Origin: Bacteroidales bacterium
GTDB taxonomy: Bacteria > Bacteroidota > Bacteroidia > Bacteroidales > F082
Direction: 5' to 3'
Length of the DNA stretch: 64,000 bases
Assembly: GCA_016281295.1 (NCBI GenBank)
Contig: JAEEII010000207.1
Coordinates: 29,252-93,251 of the forward strand
Made by a program: the position numbers and the translations under genes. Position 1 is the stretch's first letter, and the number at the start of each line of letters is the position of its first letter. Under the pieces are notes generated by a model. It did no database searches. It worked only from the letters and a program-made list of their open reading frames with translations, and was not told the origin of the DNA. Shown piece after piece: positions 56,201 through 63,699 of the stretch.

Positions 56201-58143
56201 CTGCCGTTTTTGGTCCAGTTGGTGAAGGTGTAGCCGCTGTTGGCTGTAGCGACTAAGGTGCAGGTGGAAAAACGGTTGTAGGTGCCAGCGCCACTCACCG
56301 TTCCGCCTGCCGTTGGATTTGCTGTAGCTGTGATGGTGTAGGTGTTGCCGGGACCAGGGGGATTGCCGCCACCACCTTCGCCATTGTATTGGCTGAGTGA
56401 GACGTTAGAGCCTCCGTCGCAAGAGGCGTCGAGATAGCATCTTCCTTGGAAGATACTCGTCCCACCGTTGACTGTGACACCGCTTTTGAGTGTCGGAGTT
56501 GACGATGCTGATACCACCATAGGAGTGCCTCCGCTTGCAGGGGTCTGGAAGGCAATGACGGTGCTTCCGAAGGTCATCGAATACCAGGTGTTCTGGCTCC
56601 ATGACGAGGATTGATAGCATGTCTGCGAGAGAGTGCTGCCTCGTTCTAGTCCACCGATGGCGATGAGGGTGCCGCCGGAGAAATAAAACTTCTTGTTTTC
56701 CTCCGTGTTGGCATCGATGGCCACCTCAGGCGAAGAGGCACTGATGGCGTAAACCAGACCGCCTTGGATGAAGACATTGCCGTTAGCGTCGATGCCGTCG
56801 TTGTTGGACCCTCGCGAATAAACATAGCCGCCGGTGATAGTAAGGTCTTGTGCTGAGTTGATTCCGTCATCTTGAGCGTTCACGCAGATCTCACCGTCGG
56901 TGATGTTAAGGTAATTCTTGCTCTCAATACCTTCGCCGTTCTTGCCCACAGTGGTGACTTTTATGGTGCCGCCATTGATGTCGATGCCTCCGTAGTAGGT
57001 GGTGCTTGAGCCGGATGTAACCTTTGTGCCAGCTTTGATGCCTTTGGGTGAACAATAATAGTTGCTGTTGATTTGATCCGTGTTGCCACTATAACTGGTG
57101 TACTCGGTGGTGCCGTTGTTATAATATAGCCCTCCCGAAGTCACCACAGTGATGTCGCCTCCGCTGATGGTCATCAGTCCATCGCATCCCATGCCTTTTC
57201 CACCAGAGCCATTGGCGGTGAGTGTCATGGTGCCTCCGGTGATGGTGATGTTTCCATCGGCATTCACGCCACAGGAGGCCTTTGCCTCCAGGTCGGTGGT
57301 GTCCCACGTGCCGTTGCCAGTAGTGGTGACATTGATGTTGGCATTGTCGGTGACGTAAATGTCGCCGACGCTCTTGATGCCTTTGGCTGCGGATGCTGTG
57401 CAGTTGATGGTGATGACACCACCGCTGATGTAAATGTTGCCTGAATCCTCGTCTTCATGATCGGTGGTCATGCCTGTTGAGGTTTCGCCATCGAGGTCGC
57501 ACTGTATTCCGTCGTCATCTGTTCCGCTGATGGTGATGGCACCGCTTTCCATAAGGAAATATTGGTTACAGGAGATGCCATCGCCAACCGCGGACGTGAT
57601 GTTAATGGTGGCATTCTTGACGGTGATGTACTCGCCCGCTTTGATGCCGTGCTTTGTATTGCTAACAATGTTGAGGGTGCCTTGCTGTTTGAACTCAGCA
57701 TGGCCTTTTACGTATAAACAGCCTTTCTGTTCACCATTTGCCGCATCGGTGAGGGTGTTGGTAGTACCTGTAACCACTTTCACGTTGATGCGCTTGCTGT
57801 TCTGAATATGAATGGCAGCACCACTATAAACAGGTGTGGTGTTGGTCAGGGTGAGGCCGTTCAGTTCAATGGTGGCCTTATAGGATCCCGACATGTAGAA
57901 TTCGCCATTGGTTGATGAGCCGGAGAGCGTATAGGTAATCTCTTCGGTCACCTCAGTGCTCTGTGCAATAGAGACGTGTGCACCGCTTTGGGTAATGGTC
58001 AGATACGGAGCCACGTTGTCATCAACCAACACTGTCGCCGTCGTGCCGTTGTAGGTGACGGTGACAGTGTTCTCAGCCTGGGCTGGAGCAAAGTGCAACA
58101 GTACCAGGCCGAGAACTAAAAACAAAAAGGCTGTTTTTTTCAT
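53230..58143 (-). CDS. Cthe_2159-type beta-helix (carbohydrate-binding) protein with InlB repeats and T9SS domain
   Basis: The 1637-residue protein has a signal peptide (about 1-23) and an approximately 560-residue right-handed beta-helix of the Cthe_2159 family. Its coils carry recurring DGI/KGI turns (GDGISCNQYFLMESG, DDDGIQC, AKGIKSVGDIYV, DDGINSAQDLTITGGYVYS, NDGIDANGNVFIQGG). The type member from Clostridium thermocellum binds polygalacturonate with calcium, so carbohydrate binding is the family expectation. I see no protease motif. InlB-type repeats, an IYTAAEIG-type domain, an Ig-like domain, two GWNW units, a GECRG unit and the sorting domain ending KNKKLIVK follow. It lies between two protease genes, 48 nt from one and 12 nt from the other, so it is co-expressed with them. 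Confidence 0.82.
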   Translation of the reverse strand: MKKTAFLFLVLGLVLLHFAPAQAENTVTVTYNGTTATVLVDDNVAPYLTITQSGAHVSIAQSTEVTEEITYTLSGSSTNGEFYMSGSYKATIELNGLTLTNTTPVYSGAAIHIQNSKRINVKVVTGTTNTLTDAANGEQKGCLYVKGHAEFKQQGTLNIVSNTKHGIKAGEYITVKNATINITSAVGDGISCNQYFLMESGAITISGTDDDGIQCDLDGETSTGMTTDHEDEDSGNIYISGGVITINCTASAAKGIKSVGDIYVTDNANINVTTTGNGTWDTTDLEAKASCGVNADGNITITGGTMTLTANGSGGKGMGCDGLMTISGGDITVVTSGGLYYNNGTTEYTSYSGNTDQINSNYYCSPKGIKAGTKVTSGSSTTYYGGIDINGGTIKVTTVGKNGEGIESKNYLNITDGEICVNAQDDGINSAQDLTITGGYVYSRGSNNDGIDANGNVFIQGGLVYAISASSPEVAIDANTEENKKFYFSGGTLIAIGGLERGSTLSQTCYQSSSWSQNTWYSMTFGSTVIAFQTPASGGTPMVVSASSTPTLKSGVTVNGGTSIFQGRCYLDASCDGGSNVSLSQYNGEGGGGNPPGPGNTYTITATANPTAGGTVSGAGTYNRFSTCTLVATANSGYTFTNWTKNGSVVSTNATYSFQVTGNASYVANFTANPYTITATADPTEGGTVNGTGSYYGNTSCTLTANPNIGYSFSYWTLNGNQISTNPTYTFTVTGNATFIAHFRTTDPHSVSCEVTEHGTISANPTTAYNGESITLSAMPDSGYALDSWSVQDGDGNNIPVTNNQFIMPDSPVTVSATFGTGYSVSLAAVMNGSISASPTFNTAGATVTLTATPATGYAFDSWVVYKTDDVNTLIAVTGNTFTMPAFDVTVSAIFSKLQGGDVTIGNGTNTSSSLPTNVWYKYTTSQQIYTAAEIGDAGTITAISFNYNGNATSGARTLDIYMTHTTSSSLSSWVTVTSSSKVYSGSQTFTSSGWHTITLDTPFEYNGTSNIMITVDDNTGSYTGSSGRAFYAYSTGSTRAIYNQNDYYNQTPLSPQTSPNYSPTTSSSNSQIKFTKEIPGNEPYLSVSPTTLSGFIYAEEDGPSEAQTVMVIGRNIEDDLTVTAPADYEISSDGNDYTSILNLTASSGNVQTMVYVRLKAGLAEGNYLDESLSFSSGSTTQSIILNGKVSESLGTYYYITVTANPIEGGSVTGGGRYHSDVVATLTAEPSEGYLFMGWEENGNIISTTPTLSFTVDADRTLVAQFNQSITQTQTFSIGWGWVSFYIDLQGQQGLQLLEQAYGENGFLIKSQTAFAQYEDGAWDGNLNSIEVEKMYQINTTGAGTLSIEASVVNPEDHPISIQNGWNWIGYPTSTEATVADAFSGFNSDNEDVLKSFNAVATYIDGYGWWGTLDKMTPGKGYMYHSKASENKTLVYSQNRRGIQLHTANNDNLHWNVDGLTYCDNASIIACIDAKDLTLSEDLEVGAFVNGECRGSAHLLYVEPLNQYLAFLTVYGNDEEQIQFMVYDGIQTIPMKEVITYKNNLIAGSASQPVVLHQGISDGFILYPNPVKAGEHIMIQLPEDMRNGLVEIIDATGRIVLRGDDVHIISTPNAPGVYTVRITDENGTTKNKKLIVK
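53312..53339. repeat. GTAGAGATG palindrome in sorting-domain code
   Basis: Eleven of 14 pairs hold (GTAGAGATGATGTG against the complement of 53326-53339). It encodes GDDVHIISTP just before GVYTVRI. Confidence 0.8.
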
Positions 58144-58155
58144 TAGTTAAATACC

Positions 58156-61100
58156 TTATTTATTTATAATCATCTTTTCGTGCCAGGTCTTTCCCTGTTC
58201 GTCAATGATTCTTACAGTATACACACCAGGTGACATTCCGTCTGTAGAGACGATGTGCACATCGTCTCTGCGAAGAACAATCCGTCCCGTAGCATCAATG
58301 ATCTCCACAGTAACATCCCGCATGTTTTCGGTCGGTTGGATCTTGACATTCTCACCAGCCTTCACGGGGTTGGGATAAATGAAGAGTTTATCACCCAAGC
58401 CTTGGTGCAGTACAACAGGCTGTGAGGCACTGCCGGCGACGAGGTTGTCCTTATAGGTAATCTGTTCACCCAAAGGATAGGTGTTGCTTCCGTCATAAAC
58501 CTTGAACTGGATCTCGTCATTGTCGTTGCCGTAAACCGTCAAGAAGGCGAGATATTGACCCAGAGGCTCCACATAGAGGAGACGGGTGGTGCCGCGGCAC
58601 TCGCCGTTGACGAAGGCACCGACTTCGAGGTCTTCCGACAAGGTGAGGTTCTTGGCATCAATCGTGGCGATGATGTTGGCGTTATCGATATAGGTGCTAA
58701 CATCGACGCTCCAGTGGAGATTGTCGTTGTTGGCGGCATGAATATTCGTTTCCTTGGAACCTTGTGTATAGACCAAAGTCTTGCTTTCAGCGGCTTTGGA
58801 ATTGTACATGTAGCCCTTGCCTGGTTTCATCTTTTCAAGGGTGCCCCACCAACCGTAGCCATCGATGTAGGTGGTCATGGCGTCATGCGTCTTGATGAGG
58901 TCCTCTTCGGTGCTTGAGTAATTGCTGAAGGCATTGTTGACACTGGTCTCCACCGTTGAGGGATAGCCGATCCAGTTCCAGCCATTATCGATGGTGATAG
59001 GATGATCCTCGGGGTTGACAGGAGTGGCGTCGAGGTAGAGGGTGCCGGCACCGGTGGCTTGGATCTGGTACATCTTTTCCACTTCGATGCTTTCAAGGTT
59101 ACCGAACCAATATCCGTCCTCATATTGGACAAAGCCGTTATGCGTCTTGATGATGGAGCCGTTCTCGCCGAAGGCTTGCTCTAAGAGCTGCAATCCCTGA
59201 GCACCTTCCAGATTGATGAAGAAGGAGACCCAACCCCAGCCGACGGTGAAGGTCTGGGTTTGATGGATGATCGGGATGAAGCGTGCCACAAGGGTACGGT
59301 CGCTTTCAACGGTGAAGGTAAGGGTGGGTTCACTGCTGATGGTGTTGCCGTTTTCTTCCCATGCCTCGAACAGATAGCCATCAGCTGCAGCGGCGGTAAG
59401 CGTGCAGGTAGCACCGTGGTTGTAGTTGCCTGCGCCGGTGATGACACCGCCCTCTGCGGGTTCGGCAGTGGCCGTGATATGATAACCTTTGATGGTGAAC
59501 ACAGCTACGTAGGCGGCTGCTTCAGTGACATTGAAAGTGTAGGTGGCATTGGTCGATACTTGTACGCCGTTCTTGGTCCACTTGGTGAAGGTGTAGCCCG
59601 TGTTGGCCGTGGCTGTCAAAGTGCAGCTGGCACCATGGTTGAAGGTGCCACCGCCCGTGACAGTGCCGCCTGCTGCTGGGTTGGCCGAGACAGTGACGTT
59701 GTAGCTGTTGAGCGTGAAGTGAGCCACGTAGGCAGCGTCGGCAGTCACAGTAAAACTATAGGTGGCGTTGGTAGAGACCTGAGCGCCATTCTTGGTCCAC
59801 TTAGTGAAGGTGTAGCCCGTGTTGGCCGTAGCGGTCAAAGTAGCAGTGGTGCCTTCGGCAAAGCTGCCCGCACCGTTGATGGTGCCGCCCGCCGTCGGGT
59901 TGGCGGTGGCAGTAATATTATAATAGGTGACAGAAACAGCACTCTCTTTAGTGAACTGGATTTGGTTTTTCACCGAGAGCAAGGAGTGGTATTCGCTGGT
60001 GCCGTAGGAAGTCGGAGGTGAAAGAGGATCATAATCGGTGTTGTCGTTGTAAGCATAAATGGCTTGGTTAGTGGCACTGAACACTCGACAAGTCATGTGA
60101 GGTGAACTGGACCAGTTTCCTGTATTGTCATCAGCGACGAGCACGACGTTGGAAGTACCATCATATTCAAACGGAGTGTTGAAGATGATGAAGGTCCACT
60201 CGTTGGCAGTCATAGTGACGCTGCCGCTGAACACCTTGTCGGAGTCTGAGATTGTAATCCAGTCGGTTTCGCTGCTGAATGACGACTTAGTGGTGGCCTT
60301 CATGTAAAGGTCACAGGTGCGAGCCTTTTCAGCACCGCTGTTGTAGAATGCTATGCTGGTGATGGTACCCGCGGAACCGAGTTCCGAAGCAGTGTAGATC
60401 TGTTGGCTTAAGGTGTAATTGTAATAATTATAGAAAGGAAGATAGGCGTTGGTCTCTGTTCCCTCTCCGATTTGGTTGCCCTCAGCGAAAGTGGCGATGA
60501 GGTTTCTGTTATCGTTCACGATGAAGGTGTATTCTGCCGTTGAAGAAACGACAACTCCGTTTTCAGTCCAACCGGTAAACATGTATCCTTCATCAGGCGT
60601 GGCTGTCACGGTGCAAGTGGATCCAAAACTGAGGTCAGTACCTCCACCGCTGACAGTGCCATGACCGTTGGAACTCACGTTGACAGTGAAAGTCTGGGAG
60701 GTGATGGCGCAGTTGCAGTCGAACTCATAAAGGATGCCTCCGCTTGGGGTGCCGTTTGTCTCATAGATGGTAAGGTTCCCTTCGTATTGAACATTGAAGG
60801 AGCATTCATAATCATAGCTTCCGGTGGTCCAGCTGAGCGTGACATGCACGCCATTGCCAATCTCAAGGGTGTAGGTGGCAGTGTGGCCGGAATTGATCGT
60901 AAGTGTTTGTGAAGGGGTGCCATCGTCAAAAGCGACGGTCAAGGTGTTGCCATTCCAGCCGTCACCGTATGAGTCAGTGAGGTTGAAGAAAATATTGCAA
61001 CTGTTCTTCAAGGTCTCGTTGCCTTGGGCCGACAAGCCCTGGTCAGCAGTCAGCGTGAAGGTGACAGGCAGCTGTTCGGTCTCCGGGCAGTTTGCGGCGA

Positions 61101-61650
61101 TGGTGATGGTGAACTCACACGAAACCTCTTGGTCAACGGCAATGTTGCCCACGTTGACGGTCGGGTTGGAAATGGTAACATAGTTGCTCGTGGTGGTCAT
61201 CCTAGCAACGGCATTTGTGGCTTGGTAGTGCCCCGTGTTCTTGAACTTGGCGGTCACGGTAAGGGTTTCACCTGGGGTAAACCCTCCGTCCCATTGCATG
61301 TTTTGATAGCTCAACACGGCTTCGTGAGCCGTGACAACGATATTGCCCTCGTAGGTGTCGCTGCCGTTGACAGCGGTATAATGCAGGGTGACTTTGGTGC
61401 CATCAGCCACGCCTTCGGCAATCTTGAAGCTGAATCCGCTTACGGTGGTGGTGGCTTCAGCGGCCAACGTACCAAAGGTCTTGGTGGGGGTGAGGATATT
61501 CACATTGTTGTCATTGGAGCTCAAAGTGACGGTGGTGGTGCCAGTGGTGGCCTCGGTGCCCACGTTCTTGAAAGTGATGCTCAAGTTGGTGTTGTCACCG
61601 ACATGGGTGGTGTTGGGCGTGTAGCTGTCCATGGAGATATAGGGACCCTC
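58156..61650 (-). repeat. 3.5-kb shared tail block, copy 2
   Basis: Colinear with 47632-51126 from DSYTPNTTHVGDNTNLSI to the stop. Both copies are about 3.49 kb. Confidence 0.8.
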
Positions 61651-63687
61651 AAGGGCGGCTGCGGGGACATTCTGGATATAGGGGATGTGTTGTGGAGCGG
61701 TCACGCAGATGGTGACATCACCGCTGCTTGTGACAGGGTCGATCGGGACTTGAACTGTGCCAGACTCTCCGACGAGAGCAGTGCCATGAATCACACCGTC
61801 CTTGCTAATGGCAACGTATGAACCTGGGACAGCGCTCACTTCGTATGTGCTTAAGCCGATGGGGAAGATGGCCATGTGGCTGACCTGGTTGGCAGTGGGC
61901 TGCACACGGTAAGGCATGATGGATCCATCACCCAGCACGTGATAGGCCTGCCAGTAATATAAAGTGGTGCTGTGAAGCTCATAGCCAAGAGCCTCGGCTG
62001 CATTGCCGGCAAGGAGGCCGACATAAAGAATGGAGTTCACTGTGTTGTAAACACCGTCTGTCCAGATGGCATCGTAAATGCCTAAACCAGTTTCTTCGTA
62101 AGAGGGCATGGTGCCGTCAGCACGGTTGGTGGGACCCACGCCAAAGTAATAGTCGTTTTTCCAGGTGGTGTTAGGGCAGGAGCCTATATAGGCGTAGGCA
62201 CCTTTGTTAGCGGCACGGGTCATTGCCTCACCAAAGCAAGTGCCATAACCCCAGTCGCCTGACTGGCAGCAGTTGCCGATGGCAAGGAAGTACTTGTGCT
62301 CGTTGGTCAGATTAGCGACATCGTTGACATCGAAGCTTGGGCCTGCCCAGCTGGTCTGGCTTCCATGGGCGGTGTAGTTCGCAAAGCCCACTCCTGAGCT
62401 CAAAGGAGCATAGCAGTTGGTATAAGTTCCGTTGCTGAACTCATGGACAGTGTTGTAGCCATGGTCTGTGTTGTAATAGTAGTGGGAGGCGTACCAAATG
62501 GTAGGACGGCCTACGGTGACACCCCATCCGCTGTCCTCACCAGCAATGAGGAGCACATTGTTCAAATAGCTTGGATCGGGCATCGTATATTGTTCGTATT
62601 CCATGCCTTTGTTGAGGATGGCTGTCATTTCTGAAGTGCTTGTAGCAGAAAGACGGCTGTGGTACATATCGACGAACTCATCGCCGTCAACACTCGAATA
62701 ATAAAGGTCACTGACACGGGAGGTGCTGCTGGCGGAGGAGACACTGGGTATCACTTGGTCTTTGTCACCCATGATCATTAAGAAGGTGGGATGGTCTTGG
62801 GCATATTTGTTTTGGATGAAGGTCTTGATGGCATCAGAAGTGGTGCCGATATTGTCGGTGTAGTTCACATCCACATAGATGCCTTTCAGGGTCTTCCATG
62901 CCACCCAGTCTTGGATGCAGCTCTCAAACATGCGGTTGGCGATGACCAGCATCTTGACCGGAGTTTTCCAAAGGTCGGGATGCTCGTCGTAAAGATCCAT
63001 TACGGCTCTTCCATTGAAAAGCTGTTTGTAAAGGATGTCGAAATAAGGGCTGTAGGTATTCACGAGAAGGTCTTCGGTGGCTTTGGCATCAGCACCATCG
63101 AAAGAAACCTCGACCTCGATGTTGTTGAATACACGGAGGGCGTTGTTTACGGGGTCGTAGCTCACGGGCTCGATGCTCATCTGTCCCACTTGGACGCCAC
63201 GCAGGGTGCCTTTGACGCTCACCTGAGCCATAGGCTCGTTGCGGAGACCACGCTTTTGGTATGCAGCTTCGTTATAGATGAAAGGAGCATCCTCGGGTTT
63301 TTGATTCTTAAAGAGGTCGGGTTGGCGGGGACTCAGTCTGTGGATGCCATAATCTTCGAGTTTGTACTCAGTGGTGGTGAAGTGAGTCACACGGATGCTT
63401 GGCGTTGCACCGACTGGAATGGCGATTAGCTGGTTCACAACGGGGATCTGAGGATCGCCCTCACTGCCGCCGATGACTGTGTTCGGCATGGTAATCGTGG
63501 AAAACACGCCGCGTTCGTTCTTCAGTTCCACGGCCTCGATGCCGGAGAATGAGAAAGTGGCCTGAAGGCTTTTCATGTCGCTTTTGACACATTCAGCCTT
63601 GTCAGCGGAACGCATCTGGATCTTTGTCTGGGCAAAGGTCTGAAGACCCATGGCCAGAATAATTAGTACAAATAATAATTTCTTCAT
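58156..63687 (-). CDS. Kgp-like C25 cysteine peptidase with CARDB-like/InlB tail and T9SS domain
   Basis: The 1843-residue protein has a signal peptide (1-20), a Kgp-type propeptide (KAECVKSD, GDPQIPVVNQLIAIP) and a catalytic domain from about residue 231 (DLYDEHPDLWKTPVKML). His441 (NYTAHGSQTSW) and Cys474 of GNCCQSGDW are 33 apart. Asp512 (TTWKNDYYF) matches Kgp Asp516, so Lys specificity is likely. The region YYWQAYHVLGDGSIMPYR is almost the same as in Kgp. From about residue 679 the tail equals that of gene 47632-53181: CARDB-like units, a SYGDGWNG unit, an IYTASELG-type domain, InlB repeats, two GWNW units, a GECRG unit and a sorting domain. It starts 12 nt after the partial gene at the window edge. 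Confidence 0.9.
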   Translation of the reverse strand: MKKLLFVLIILAMGLQTFAQTKIQMRSADKAECVKSDMKSLQATFSFSGIEAVELKNERGVFSTITMPNTVIGGSEGDPQIPVVNQLIAIPVGATPSIRVTHFTTTEYKLEDYGIHRLSPRQPDLFKNQKPEDAPFIYNEAAYQKRGLRNEPMAQVSVKGTLRGVQVGQMSIEPVSYDPVNNALRVFNNIEVEVSFDGADAKATEDLLVNTYSPYFDILYKQLFNGRAVMDLYDEHPDLWKTPVKMLVIANRMFESCIQDWVAWKTLKGIYVDVNYTDNIGTTSDAIKTFIQNKYAQDHPTFLMIMGDKDQVIPSVSSASSTSRVSDLYYSSVDGDEFVDMYHSRLSATSTSEMTAILNKGMEYEQYTMPDPSYLNNVLLIAGEDSGWGVTVGRPTIWYASHYYYNTDHGYNTVHEFSNGTYTNCYAPLSSGVGFANYTAHGSQTSWAGPSFDVNDVANLTNEHKYFLAIGNCCQSGDWGYGTCFGEAMTRAANKGAYAYIGSCPNTTWKNDYYFGVGPTNRADGTMPSYEETGLGIYDAIWTDGVYNTVNSILYVGLLAGNAAEALGYELHSTTLYYWQAYHVLGDGSIMPYRVQPTANQVSHMAIFPIGLSTYEVSAVPGSYVAISKDGVIHGTALVGESGTVQVPIDPVTSSGDVTICVTAPQHIPYIQNVPAAALEGPYISMDSYTPNTTHVGDNTNLSITFKNVGTEATTGTTTVTLSSNDNNVNILTPTKTFGTLAAEATTTVSGFSFKIAEGVADGTKVTLHYTAVNGSDTYEGNIVVTAHEAVLSYQNMQWDGGFTPGETLTVTAKFKNTGHYQATNAVARMTTTSNYVTISNPTVNVGNIAVDQEVSCEFTITIAANCPETEQLPVTFTLTADQGLSAQGNETLKNSCNIFFNLTDSYGDGWNGNTLTVAFDDGTPSQTLTINSGHTATYTLEIGNGVHVTLSWTTGSYDYECSFNVQYEGNLTIYETNGTPSGGILYEFDCNCAITSQTFTVNVSSNGHGTVSGGGTDLSFGSTCTVTATPDEGYMFTGWTENGVVVSSTAEYTFIVNDNRNLIATFAEGNQIGEGTETNAYLPFYNYYNYTLSQQIYTASELGSAGTITSIAFYNSGAEKARTCDLYMKATTKSSFSSETDWITISDSDKVFSGSVTMTANEWTFIIFNTPFEYDGTSNVVLVADDNTGNWSSSPHMTCRVFSATNQAIYAYNDNTDYDPLSPPTSYGTSEYHSLLSVKNQIQFTKESAVSVTYYNITATANPTAGGTINGAGSFAEGTTATLTATANTGYTFTKWTKNGAQVSTNATYSFTVTADAAYVAHFTLNSYNVTVSANPAAGGTVTGGGTFNHGASCTLTATANTGYTFTKWTKNGVQVSTNATYTFNVTEAAAYVAVFTIKGYHITATAEPAEGGVITGAGNYNHGATCTLTAAAADGYLFEAWEENGNTISSEPTLTFTVESDRTLVARFIPIIHQTQTFTVGWGWVSFFINLEGAQGLQLLEQAFGENGSIIKTHNGFVQYEDGYWFGNLESIEVEKMYQIQATGAGTLYLDATPVNPEDHPITIDNGWNWIGYPSTVETSVNNAFSNYSSTEEDLIKTHDAMTTYIDGYGWWGTLEKMKPGKGYMYNSKAAESKTLVYTQGSKETNIHAANNDNLHWSVDVSTYIDNANIIATIDAKNLTLSEDLEVGAFVNGECRGTTRLLYVEPLGQYLAFLTVYGNDNDEIQFKVYDGSNTYPLGEQITYKDNLVAGSASQPVVLHQGLGDKLFIYPNPVKAGENVKIQPTENMRDVTVEIIDATGRIVLRRDDVHIVSTDGMSPGVYTVRIIDEQGKTWHEKMIINK
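58244..58271. repeat. GTAGAGACG palindrome in sorting-domain code
   Basis: Arms AGAGACGATGTG and CACATCGTCTCT are perfectly complementary (58246-58269); 13 of 14 pairs hold over 28 bp. It encodes RDDVHIVSTDG just before GVYTVRI. Confidence 0.88.
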
Positions 63688-63699
63688 TTTTATATAATT

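Noticed and set aside
21107..63429. Long plus-strand open frames opposite the T9SS genes (up to about 305 codons, Gly/Val-rich)
   Set aside because: They mirror the Thr/Asn/Ala-rich codon use of the real minus-strand genes, have no domains or promoters, and overlap proteins with clear catalytic motifs.
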